Shown here: positions 43,795 through 51,770 of the stretch, piece by piece
How positions within the stretch are numbered: the stretch's first letter is position 1
Layout of the letters: the number at the start of each line of letters is the position of its first letter
DNA from: Microbacterium cremeum
Lineage (GTDB): Bacteria; Actinomycetota; Actinomycetes; Actinomycetales; Microbacteriaceae
Direction: 5' to 3'
Assembly (NCBI RefSeq): GCF_015277855.1
Contig: NZ_CP063812.1
Span: forward strand, 3,720,001 to 3,784,000
DNA length: 64,000 bases
Made by a program: the position numbers and the translations under genes
The notes under the pieces: model-generated
The model's database searches: none
Seen by the model: the letters and a program-made list of their open reading frames with translations, nothing else
Told to the model about the DNA's origin: nothing

Positions 43795-44616
43795 TCAGCC
43801 TCGGGGTGCGCGACCCGCGTAGTCGTTCGCCGCCCGCGCGACGGCGTTCACGTACGAGTCGAGGTGGTTGTACGCGAAGATGGCCGTCCGCCAGTTGCCC
43901 GGCTGCGTCAGATCGCCGTGGTGGCACAGGTACCGGGCGGCGGCGAGCGCCGCGTCGTCGATGTGCTGCGGATCGTTCACGCCGTCGCCGTTGCCGTCGG
44001 CGCCCCACGCCTCCCACGTGGCGGGGATGAACTGCATCGGCCCGACCGCGCGATCGATGTCGGCCTTGCCGTCCCACGCGCCGTCGTCGGTGTCGTCGAT
44101 GCGCGCGCTGGAGTCGCCCGTGAGATCGATGCCGAAGATGCCCGGTCGGGTCAGGCCGTCCTCGCCGATCACCGAACCGGCGTGGGTGCCGTGCGCGGAC
44201 TCGATGCGGCCGAGCGCGGCGAGCGTGCTCCAACGGATGCCGCAACCCGGCGCGTCCGCGGTCATCGCGAGCTCCGCTCCGGCATAGCCGAGCAGCACCC
44301 GCAGCGGGATGCCCGTGGCGGCCGCGGTGCGCGCGGCCCACTCCGCGTCGACGCGATCGGCGTTGCCCGCGCCGCGCGTCGCGACGGAGTCCTGCGGCTG
44401 CGGAGCGTCCGCCGAGGAGTCTCCCACTGCGGGCTCGGCATCAGCCGGTGGCGCAACGAGGTAGCCGTCCGGGTCGGGGGTCTGCAGCGCGCCGGCCACG
44501 ATCCAGCCGGCCAGCACCGCGAGCGTCGCAAGGACGGCGATCACCAGCCAGGTTCCGGGCGAGCCGCCGGCGGCACGGGCCGTGCCCGCGTGTGCCTCGT
44601 CTGCGCGATCAGACAT
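43795..44616 (-). CDS. Membrane-anchored lytic transglycosylase, MltB/SLT type
   Basis: 273 residues. One N-terminal span (WLVIAVLATLAVLAGWIVAG) anchors it outside the cell. The catalytic domain (about 90-265) has TLAALGRIESAHGTHAG with the likely catalytic Glu, then GIFGIDLTG, RAVGPMQFIPATWEAWG and ARYLCHHGDL, the typical MltB/SLT_2 pattern with AIFAYNHLDSYVN at the end. It cleaves peptidoglycan glycan strands. The ATG at 44614-44616 has GGGGG upstream. It lies 100 bp upstream of the kinase gene on the same strand and is divergent from an M23 peptidase. Confidence 0.88.
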   Translation of the reverse strand: MSDRADEAHAGTARAAGGSPGTWLVIAVLATLAVLAGWIVAGALQTPDPDGYLVAPPADAEPAVGDSSADAPQPQDSVATRGAGNADRVDAEWAARTAAATGIPLRVLLGYAGAELAMTADAPGCGIRWSTLAALGRIESAHGTHAGSVIGEDGLTRPGIFGIDLTGDSSARIDDTDDGAWDGKADIDRAVGPMQFIPATWEAWGADGNGDGVNDPQHIDDAALAAARYLCHHGDLTQPGNWRTAIFAYNHLDSYVNAVARAANDYAGRAPRG

Positions 44617-44687
44617 GTGCCCCCACATACATCCGTACAGTGCACACCCGTCACCTGAACGTCACCTTTGCCTCTGATCGTGACGTG

Positions 44688-46394
44688 GTGTTGGTTTCCC
44701 GCCGTCGATCGTCCGCGCGACGTGCCCTGCTCCTGGTCTGCACGATGACCGTGTCGGCCGGCCTCGTGGGTGCCGGCATCCCTTCCGCCGCGACAGCGTA
44801 CACGCGCGTCGTGACCGCTGATGCCACACCTCCCGCCGACCCGGCACCGGGCGACTCCACCCCGACCGACCCGGCGCCCACCCCGTCCGACCCGACGCCC
44901 GTCGAGCCGACACCGACTCCGGGACCGACCGAGCCCGGCCCGACCGAGCCGCGCCAGCAGCCTTCGGCATCCGTCCCCCCACGACCGGCGCCGACGCCGT
45001 CCTCGCCCGGATCCGCTCCCGGCCCCTGGATCCCCTACGTCCCGTCGCCCGCGCCGGGCGGCGCCGGGCCGCTCGCTCCCGTCGGGCCGTTCCCCGCTGC
45101 CGCGCCCGCCGCCTTCGGACGGGTCTACCCCACCAATCCCTGGATCTACAACGACCTGCCCGGCACGCGGTTCCTCGATCCCCGCACGGACGGGCAGGGT
45201 CGCGTCGTGCGCCGGCACATGGGGATCGACGCCCAGGGCGGCGTCCGTCAGCCGATCTTCGCCGTCGCCGACGGCATCGTCGTCGACGGCACGTGGCGCA
45301 CCAGCCGGCGCGATCGCCACGGCTTCGGCAATCAGGTGCAGATCGCGCACGCCGACGGATACGCGACCCGGTACGCCCACTTCGCATCGGCGCCGGTCGT
45401 CGAGCTCGGCGAGCGCGTCCAAGCGGGCCAGCTCATCGGATACATGGGCGGCAGCCAGCGCGGAGATCTCCACCGGGTCGAGCGCCACCTGCACTTCGAG
45501 GTGACCAAGGACGGACAGCACGTCGATCCGATCGCGTTCCTGACCGGGGCGGGGACCGCCGATCCGGCGGACCCTGCCGCAGCGGAGACCGCGCCGGCGA
45601 CCGACTCCCGGCTGCTCTACGAGATCCGGGAGAAGGGCGACGGCGGGTACGCCTCGATCTCGACGGGGATCAGCGTCGGCTCGGACGTCTTCACCGCGAT
45701 CGACATGGGTGCCCGGACCGCCACCGTGATGGTGAGCGAAGGAGGGATGCTGAACCAGATCGCCGTCGTCGACGGCGAGTGGACGAAGACGCCCACGGGC
45801 CTCGCGCTCGACGCGACGAGCATCTCGGGCGCCGACACCGGGACCGGGTCTCCTGAGCTGTTCGCCGTGGAGGACGGAAAGCTGCTCCACATCGTGCGCG
45901 ACGCCACCGGCTGGACCAAGACCTGGACCGGCCACGATTTCTCGGGCACGGTGAGCGCGGTCGCCCTGCCGGGGAACCGGCTGCACGCGATGCTGCAGCA
46001 GTCCGGCTACCTCTACCACCTCACTCCCGCCGAGGGCGGGCTGTGGAACGTCTCGGACACGCGGCTCGAGGTCGGAGCCCAGGTGGACGCCGTGTACGTC
46101 GACGGCCCCGCGCCCGAGGCCATGACGGCGATCGACGGCGAGGTGATCCGGATCACGCGGGGCGACGTCGCGTGGGACGCCCAGTCCACCGGCCTGTCGG
46201 CGACCGGACCGCTGACCGCCGCCTACGAGGGCGGCGGCTGGCCCCTCGCGCTGACCGCCGAGGACGGCGTGCTCGGCGTGACCCGCGTGACGGACCGCGT
46301 GTGGACCCGCTTCGCGTACGACCTGCAGGTCCCCGGGGCGATCGACGCGGTCGTGCTCGACGGCGACGGCACCGTCCTCTATTCGGTCGGATGA
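44688..46394 (+). CDS. Secreted M23 peptidase with C-terminal repeat domain
   Basis: About 568 residues. A signal peptide (ALLLVCTMTVSAGLVGAGI) is followed by a 90-residue Pro/Thr linker. The M23 domain (about 160-290) has the first zinc ligands in RHMGIDAQG and the second pair in HLHFEVTKDG, the LytM-type HxxxD and HxH motifs. About 290 further residues repeat weakly (AIDGEVIRITRG-like, AVEDGKLLHIVRD), resembling a beta-propeller. It should cut or bind peptidoglycan cross-links. The start is uncertain: GTG at 44685 or 44688, without a clear ribosome site. Its stop overlaps a possible ATG of the FKBP frame. Confidence 0.82.
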   Translation: MLVSRRRSSARRALLLVCTMTVSAGLVGAGIPSAATAYTRVVTADATPPADPAPGDSTPTDPAPTPSDPTPVEPTPTPGPTEPGPTEPRQQPSASVPPRPAPTPSSPGSAPGPWIPYVPSPAPGGAGPLAPVGPFPAAAPAAFGRVYPTNPWIYNDLPGTRFLDPRTDGQGRVVRRHMGIDAQGGVRQPIFAVADGIVVDGTWRTSRRDRHGFGNQVQIAHADGYATRYAHFASAPVVELGERVQAGQLIGYMGGSQRGDLHRVERHLHFEVTKDGQHVDPIAFLTGAGTADPADPAAAETAPATDSRLLYEIREKGDGGYASISTGISVGSDVFTAIDMGARTATVMVSEGGMLNQIAVVDGEWTKTPTGLALDATSISGADTGTGSPELFAVEDGKLLHIVRDATGWTKTWTGHDFSGTVSAVALPGNRLHAMLQQSGYLYHLTPAEGGLWNVSDTRLEVGAQVDAVYVDGPAPEAMTAIDGEVIRITRGDVAWDAQSTGLSATGPLTAAYEGGGWPLALTAEDGVLGVTRVTDRVWTRFAYDLQVPGAIDAVVLDGDGTVLYSVG

Positions 46395-46447
46395 GCCGCG
46401 CCGATTCCCCCTTCGTCCCCGCTCACCGCCCTACCCGGAGGTTCCGC

Positions 46448-47380
46448 GTGCGCTCCCGAGTCCTCGCCGCCCTGTCAGCCGCCGCCGTCACCACGGTGCT
46501 CGTCGCCGGGTGTGCCGCGACCGGCGACGAGACGACCGAGACCGAGGTCGCGCCCACCGTCGACCTCTGCGCGATGGCGGCCCCGTCGGGCACGGTGTCG
46601 GACGGCATCGTGGTCGACGGCGAGGTCGGGGCACCGGCATCCGTCACCTTCGCCGACCCGCTGATCATCTCGGCGACCGAGCGCAGCGTTGTCGTCGAAG
46701 GCGACGGCGAGAAGCTCGACGGCGCGAGCCTCGTCGACTACGCCGCGACGGTGTTCGACGCCACCAGCGGCGAGCTGGTGAGCTCGCAGGGATACGACGG
46801 GGCGCCCGGACTGCCGATCCCCGCAGCCGCGATCGGACCCTTCGTGGGCTGCGCCACGGTCGGCTCGCGTCTGGTCGTCGCGGTGCCCGCGACTGATCAG
46901 GAAGCCGCGAGCGTGTGGGTGCTCGACGTGCTGAGCTCTCGGGTCGGCCGCGCGACCGGCGTCGATCAGAAGCCCGTCGAGGGAATGCCGACGGTCGAGC
47001 TCTCCGACACGGGAGCTCCGACCATCACCATGCCTGCCGGGGACCCGCCGACCGAGACGAAGGTGGCGTTGCTGAAGAAGGGTGACGGCGCCGTCGTCGC
47101 ACCCGGAGACACCGTGATGGTGCAGTACCTCGGCGTGCGCTGGTCGAATGGCGAAACGATCGATTCCAGCTGGAGCAACGGGTCTCCGACCGCGTTGGTC
47201 ACGACCGACATCATCCCCGGCTACCGGCAGGCCCTCGAGGGTCAGACGATCGGCTCGCAGGTGCTCGTGGCCATTCCCCCCGGCCAGGCGTACGGCGAGG
47301 GCGAGATCAACGACGAGGACCTCACCGGCGAGACGATCGTCTTCGTCGCCGACCTGCTCGCCGTCCTGCCCGCCGCCTAG
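46448..47380 (+). CDS. FKBP-type peptidyl-prolyl isomerase lipoprotein
   Basis: 310 residues. The GTG at 46448 is chosen because GGAGG lies six bases upstream and it gives a clean lipoprotein signal ending LVAGC; an ATG at 46391 overlapping the previous stop would give an odd 19-residue extension. An unknown beta region (about 30-190) precedes the FKBP domain (about 205-310), with VQYLGVRWSNGETIDSSW, IIPGYRQALEGQTIGSQV and AIPPGQAYGEG. Two FKBP-like halves are possible, the first degenerate. It should help exported proteins fold on the outer face of the membrane. Confidence 0.88.
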   Translation: MRSRVLAALSAAAVTTVLVAGCAATGDETTETEVAPTVDLCAMAAPSGTVSDGIVVDGEVGAPASVTFADPLIISATERSVVVEGDGEKLDGASLVDYAATVFDATSGELVSSQGYDGAPGLPIPAAAIGPFVGCATVGSRLVVAVPATDQEAASVWVLDVLSSRVGRATGVDQKPVEGMPTVELSDTGAPTITMPAGDPPTETKVALLKKGDGAVVAPGDTVMVQYLGVRWSNGETIDSSWSNGSPTALVTTDIIPGYRQALEGQTIGSQVLVAIPPGQAYGEGEINDEDLTGETIVFVADLLAVLPAA

Positions 47381-47394
47381 ACCCGCGGGGCGCG

Positions 47395-47958
47395 TCAGGC
47401 GATGCCGGCGCCCTGCTCGGCGCGCCGGAGGAAGCGCCCGGACGGTCCGCTGCGATCCGGCCCGTCCGCCACGTGGGCGGCGGGCAGCGCCGAGAGCGCT
47501 CCGGCCGCCGCCGCGGCGCGCGCCGACGTGGAGTCGTACCACCGGGCGCACGTCATGACCGGCGTGCCCTGGAACGTCACGACCCATCCGCGCGCACCGT
47601 TGTGCGGGCCTGACACGAACGCCACCGCGAGCGCGTCGGGCTCGGCCTGCACCTGCTGCACGTGCGCACGGGCGTGCTCGAAGCTGCGGTACAGCAGGTA
47701 GCTCCGCCCCACCTCGCGGTTGTTCGAGGCCAGTAGCCGCCAGAACCCCGGCTCGGCGGCCTCGGCCGGCCGCCCGCGCCACGGCGGATCGTCTCCGCGG
47801 CCCGGTGCATGCGGCTCGTCGGGCGCCGATGAGCCCACCAGCGGCGAGCGGAACCGCACCCACGAGCGCAGCATCGGGTCGTCCATCGACCGGAACACTG
47901 TGAAGGTGATGCGCGGGCGCCCGAACCCCGGCCCCTCGATCGCGACGACGTCAGTCAC
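47395..47958 (-). CDS. Hypothetical cytoplasmic protein
   Basis: 187 residues, no signal peptide or membrane span. It has an N-terminal strand FGRPRITFTVFRSMDDP, a central Arg/Pro-rich loop, YLLYRSFEHARAHVQQVQAE and GWVVTFQGTPVMTCARWYDS, suggesting a small alpha/beta fold. I recognise no family. The GTG start at 47958 has AAAGAGAAG upstream. It converges on the FKBP gene with a 14-bp gap and is divergent from the sulfur operon. Confidence 0.5.
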   Translation of the reverse strand: MTDVVAIEGPGFGRPRITFTVFRSMDDPMLRSWVRFRSPLVGSSAPDEPHAPGRGDDPPWRGRPAEAAEPGFWRLLASNNREVGRSYLLYRSFEHARAHVQQVQAEPDALAVAFVSGPHNGARGWVVTFQGTPVMTCARWYDSTSARAAAAAGALSALPAAHVADGPDRSGPSGRFLRRAEQGAGIA

Positions 47959-48289
47959 GACGCTTCTCTTTCCGCGCCGCACGGCGCCATTCCCCAATAT
48001 GGCGGCGGCCCCGCCGCCACGACAGACCATCCGGCGCGTGGATGAACGCGCGGCGCGTCCGACACGTTCTAGCGCTGACCATTCGATGACAGGACGGTGA
48101 CGGGCCCTCGCGGCTCCCCGCCGCCGGATCGGGGCCGCGATCCTCACCGGCGCAACTGTGTGACGCACGGTTACGTCGGTTAACGCCGCTTGACATCCGG
48201 ATAGGCCCTGGCCGCACGCGCTTCTAGCCTCACGGAATGGACTCGATGGAGTCCGCCCGAGCCCCGCTCGGGAGTCCCCCGGAGGCACC
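47959..48289. promoter_or_regulatory. Divergent promoter region of the sulfur operon
   Basis: 331 bp without a convincing gene. It contains an inverted repeat TGGCGGC/GCCGCCA near 48000-48020, the repeated word CGGTTA (GCACGGTTACGTCGGTTAACG near 48168-48188, quoted in two parts: CACGGTTACG, TCGGTTAACG), TTGACA at 48190-48195, a TAGCCT -10-like hexamer at 48225-48230, and a short CCCGAG/CTCGGG stem just before the GGAGG of the sulfite reductase. The repeated CGGTTA words could be an operator for a sulfur regulator. This is position-based inference. Confidence 0.4.
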
Positions 48290-50023
48290 GTGACCATCAG
48301 CGAGACCGAAGCGCTCAGCAGCCCTGAGCGGCCGCGCGCTGCCGTTCGCCCTCCCCGGCCGTCGTCCAAGCCCAACGGCCAGTGGAAGATCGACGGCACC
48401 GCGCCGCTCAACGGCAACGAGGAGTGGAAGCAGGAGGGCGGCGGGCTCGACGTGCGCGAGCGCATCGAGTCCACCTACGCCCAGGGCGGCTTCGCCAGCA
48501 TCGACCCGACCGACCTGCACGGACGCTTCCGCTGGTGGGGCCTGTACACGCAGCGCAAGCCCGGCATCGACGGCGGCCGCACCGCGACGCTGAGCCCCGA
48601 AGAGCTCGAGGACGAGTACTTCATGCTCCGCGTGCGCATCGACGGCGGACAGCTGACCACCGAGCAGCTGCGCGTCATCGCGGGCATCTCGACCGAGTTC
48701 GGGCGCGACACGGCCGACATCACCGACCGCCAGAACATCCAGCTGCACTGGATCCGCGTCGAGGACGTGCCCGAGATCTGGCGCCGGCTCGAGGGCGTGG
48801 GCCTGCAGACGACCGAGGCCTGCGGCGACGTGCCGCGCGTCATCCTGGGCTCGCCCGTCGCCGGCATCGCGGCCGACGAGCTCATCGACCCGACACCGCA
48901 GATCGACGAGATCACCGAGCGCTTCATCGGCGACGAGTCGCTGGCGAACCTGCCCCGCAAGTTCAAGTCCGCCATCACCGGTCACCCCAGCCAAGACGTC
49001 GTGCACGAGATCAACGACGTCGCCTTCGTCGCCGTCGAGCACCCCGAGCTCGGTGTCGGCTACGACCTGTGGGTGGGCGGCGCGCTTTCGACCACCCCGC
49101 GTCTCGGCGAGCGCCTGGGCGTCTTCGTCCGGCCGGATCAGGTGGCGGATGCCTGGCACGGCGTCGCCCAGATCTTCCGGGACTACGGCTACCGGCGCCT
49201 GCGCAACAAGGCCCGCCTGAAGTTCCTGCTCGCGGAGTGGGGCGTCGAGAAGTTCCGGCAGGTGCTGCAGGACGAGTACCTCGGCGCCGCCCTGCCCGAC
49301 GGCCCGGCACCCGCGAAGCCCAAGACGCACGGCGATCACGTCGGTGTGCACCGCCAGAAGGACGGCCGCTTCTACATCGGCGTCACGCCGATCGTCGGCC
49401 GCGTGTCGGGCCCCATCCTCACGAAGCTCGCCGACGTCATCGAGGCCCACGGCTCGACGCGCCTGCGCACGACGCCGCACCAGAAGCTCGTGATCCTCGA
49501 CGTGCCGGAAGAGAGCGTCGAGCCGCTCATCGCCGACCTCGACGCCCTCGGGCTGCAGGCGCGGCCGAGCCTGCTGCGCCGCGGCACGATCGCGTGCACC
49601 GGCATCGAGTTCTGCAAGCTCGCGATCGTCGAGACCAAGGTCAACGCCACCGCCGCCGTGCTCGACCTCGAGGAGCGGCTGAAGGGCTTCGACCTCCCGC
49701 ATCCGATCTCGCTCCACGTCAACGGATGCCCCAACTCGTGCGCCCGCATCCAGACCGCCGACATCGGGCTCAAGGGTCAGCTCGTCATGATCGACGGCGA
49801 GCAGGTCCCCGGCTACCAGGTGCACCTCGGCGGCGGACTCGCCTCGCAGGACCGCGACGAGCCGGGCCTCGGCCGCACCGTGCGCGGTCTCAAGGTCGCC
49901 GCCGACGGCATCGCCGACTACGTCGACCGCGTCGTGCGCCGGTTCCTGGACGAGCGCGACGCCGCTGCCGACGAGACGTTCGCCCAGTGGGCCCACCGCG
50001 CCGACGAGGAGGCCCTCCAGTGA
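48290..50023 (+). CDS. sir: Ferredoxin-dependent sulfite (or nitrite) reductase
   Basis: 577 residues. Two ferredoxin-like and two siroheme-binding halves. The 4Fe-4S/siroheme ligands are C436 and C442 (IACTGIEFCKLA) and C480 and C484 (NGCPNSCAR). DITDRQNIQLHWIR marks the first substrate half. It reduces sulfite to sulfide with six electrons from ferredoxin. A nitrite role is known for related enzymes, but the operon with APS reductase and sulfate adenylyltransferase points to sulfite. Ferredoxin and its reductase are encoded downstream in the same run. The GTG has GGAGG upstream; the stop overlaps cysH (GTGA). Confidence 0.93.
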   Translation: MTISETEALSSPERPRAAVRPPRPSSKPNGQWKIDGTAPLNGNEEWKQEGGGLDVRERIESTYAQGGFASIDPTDLHGRFRWWGLYTQRKPGIDGGRTATLSPEELEDEYFMLRVRIDGGQLTTEQLRVIAGISTEFGRDTADITDRQNIQLHWIRVEDVPEIWRRLEGVGLQTTEACGDVPRVILGSPVAGIAADELIDPTPQIDEITERFIGDESLANLPRKFKSAITGHPSQDVVHEINDVAFVAVEHPELGVGYDLWVGGALSTTPRLGERLGVFVRPDQVADAWHGVAQIFRDYGYRRLRNKARLKFLLAEWGVEKFRQVLQDEYLGAALPDGPAPAKPKTHGDHVGVHRQKDGRFYIGVTPIVGRVSGPILTKLADVIEAHGSTRLRTTPHQKLVILDVPEESVEPLIADLDALGLQARPSLLRRGTIACTGIEFCKLAIVETKVNATAAVLDLEERLKGFDLPHPISLHVNGCPNSCARIQTADIGLKGQLVMIDGEQVPGYQVHLGGGLASQDRDEPGLGRTVRGLKVAADGIADYVDRVVRRFLDERDAAADETFAQWAHRADEEALQ

Positions 50024-50763
50024 CCGTGTCGTTCGCACCGCGCCTCACCGCCAAGCGCTCGCGCGAAGAGCTCAAGGCGCTCGCCGAGCAGGGCGAGCGC
50101 GAACTGCGCAGCCTCGCCGCGGACGAGGCATCCCCCGCCGACGTGGTCGCGTGGGTCGCCCGCAATTTCGGGACGGATGCCGCGGCCGTCGCCTGCTCGA
50201 TGGCCGACGCCGCGCTCCCCCACCTCGTCGCCGAGCAGCTGCCGGGCGTCGATGTGCTGTTCCTCGACACCGGCTACCACTTCGCCGAGACCCGCTTCAC
50301 GCGCGACGAGGTCGGACGCGTACTCGACGTGCGGATCGTCGACGTGCTGCCCGAGCAGACCGTCGCCGAGCAGGACGCCGAGTTCGGCGCGAAGCTCTTC
50401 GAGCGCGACCCGGCGCTGTGCTGCGCGCGCCGCAAGGTCGCGCCGCTCCAGGACGCGCTGGGCGGGTACGAGGTGTGGTTCACCGGCGTGCGCCGCGAGG
50501 AGGCGCCGACCCGCGCGAACACGCCGCTGGTGACGTGGGACGAGCGCAACGGCCTCGTCAAGGTCAACCCGGTCGCCGCGTGGACCTTCGACGACCTGCT
50601 CGACTATGCGGGCGCGCACCAGGTGCCGGTCAACCTCCTCGTCTCGAACGGCTACCCCTCGATCGGCTGCGAACCGTGCACGAAGCCCGTCGCTCCCGGT
50701 GAAGATCCCCGATCCGGCCGCTGGGCCGGCCTCTCGAAGACGGAATGCGGACTCCACGTATGA
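50020..50763 (+). CDS. cysH: APS reductase (iron-sulfur CysH)
   Basis: 247 residues. The PAPS-reductase fold begins with AVACSMADAALPHLV in place of the SFGAE-like loop, then DVLFLDTGYHFAETR. The cysteine pairs ALCCARRK and GCEPC are the 4Fe-4S ligands that mark APS-using enzymes, and the catalytic Cys lies in the C-terminal ECGLH. It reduces APS to sulfite with thioredoxin. The GTG at 50020 overlaps the sir stop and follows GAGGAGG; it in turn overlaps cysD by 4 bp (ATGA). No cysC kinase is seen, which fits direct APS use. Confidence 0.94.
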   Translation: MTVSFAPRLTAKRSREELKALAEQGERELRSLAADEASPADVVAWVARNFGTDAAAVACSMADAALPHLVAEQLPGVDVLFLDTGYHFAETRFTRDEVGRVLDVRIVDVLPEQTVAEQDAEFGAKLFERDPALCCARRKVAPLQDALGGYEVWFTGVRREEAPTRANTPLVTWDERNGLVKVNPVAAWTFDDLLDYAGAHQVPVNLLVSNGYPSIGCEPCTKPVAPGEDPRSGRWAGLSKTECGLHV

Positions 50764-51770
50764 CCGAGACACTCACCGAGACCTCCGTCTCTGAAATCAG
50801 GACATCTGGCGAAGGCAGGACGATCCGCGAGGAATCCTCCTGCGTCCGCGAGATCACCTGTTCTGGGAAACGCCCTTCCCCCCTCTCCACCCTCGACGTG
50901 CTCGAGGCCGAGGCGATCCACGTGATCCGCGAGGTCGTCGCCGAGTTCGAGCGCCCGGTGCTGCTGTTCTCCGGCGGCAAGGACTCCGTGGTCGTGCTAC
51001 ACCTGGCGACCAAGGCGTTCGCGCCCAGCAAGGTGCCGTTCCCGGTGCTGCACGTCGACACCGGTCACAACTTTCCCGAGGTGCTGGCCTTCCGCGACGA
51101 GACCGTCGCGCGGCTCGGCATCCGTCTCGAGGTCGCACGCGTGCAGGACTACATCGACGACGGCCGCCTCCACGAGCGGGCCGACGGCACGCGCAATCCG
51201 CTGCAGACCGTCCCCCTCCTCGACGCGATCGCCGCGGGCCGCCACGACGCCGTCTTCGGCGGCGCGCGCCGCGACGAGGACAAGGCGCGCGCCAAGGAGC
51301 GCATCATCTCGCTGCGCGACGAGTTCGGCCAGTGGGATCCGCGCAACCAGCGGCCCGAGCTGTGGAGCCTGTACAACGGCCGCCATACGCCCGGCCAGCA
51401 CGTGCGCGCGTTCCCGATCTCGAACTGGACCGAGCTGGACGTGTGGCGCTACATCGAGCGCGAGGGCATCGCCCTGCCGCCGCTCTACTTCGCGCACGAG
51501 CGCGAGGTCTACTCGCGCGACGGCATGTGGCGCCCCGTCGGCCCGTTCTCGCCGCCGCGCGAGAGCGAGACCGTCGAGGTGCGCACCGTCCGCTATCGCA
51601 CGGTGGGCGACATGAGCTGCACCGGAGCGGTGGAATCGGATGCCTCGTCCCTCGCCGCGATCGTCGCCGAGGTCGCCGTCTCCACCCTCACCGAGCGAGG
51701 CGCGACCCGCGCCGACGACCGCCTCAGCGAGGCCGCGATGGAAGACCGCAAGAAGGAGGGGTACTTCTGA
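50760..51770 (+). CDS. cysD: Sulfate adenylyltransferase small subunit CysD
   Basis: 336 residues. The ATP-pyrophosphatase P-loop is LLFSGGKDSVV, followed by PVLHVDTGHNFPE, GGARRDEDKARAKER and the family C-terminus AAMEDRKKEGYF. With CysN it makes APS from sulfate and ATP. The first 40 or so residues are unusual: between METLTE-like start and the conserved LSTLDVLEAEAIHVI lies an insert (SVSEIRTSGEGRTIREESSC and so on) encoded by an imperfect palindrome at 50790-50868. The start overlaps cysH (ATGA) and the stop overlaps cysN (ATGA). Confidence 0.95.
   Translation: MTETLTETSVSEIRTSGEGRTIREESSCVREITCSGKRPSPLSTLDVLEAEAIHVIREVVAEFERPVLLFSGGKDSVVVLHLATKAFAPSKVPFPVLHVDTGHNFPEVLAFRDETVARLGIRLEVARVQDYIDDGRLHERADGTRNPLQTVPLLDAIAAGRHDAVFGGARRDEDKARAKERIISLRDEFGQWDPRNQRPELWSLYNGRHTPGQHVRAFPISNWTELDVWRYIEREGIALPPLYFAHEREVYSRDGMWRPVGPFSPPRESETVEVRTVRYRTVGDMSCTGAVESDASSLAAIVAEVAVSTLTERGATRADDRLSEAAMEDRKKEGYF
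50790..50868. repeat. Palindromic repeat, family 2, inside cysD
   Basis: TCTGAAATCAGGACATCTGG on the left pairs imperfectly with CGCGAGATCACCTGTTCTGG on the right (shared core CAGG, two bases, ATCT, one base, GCG after complementing). It encodes about 30 residues near the CysD N-terminus not expected in the family. Base composition is less GC-rich than flanking cysD. It differs from the family at 11113, 51792 and 56121. Confidence 0.6.

Noticed and set aside
46391..46448. ATG overlap start for the FKBP protein
   Set aside because: The later GTG has GGAGG at ideal spacing and yields a proper lipoprotein signal.
48190..48230. TTGACA/TAGCCT as one promoter
   Set aside because: The hexamers are 29 bases apart, too far for a normal sigma-70 spacer; they are noted only separately.
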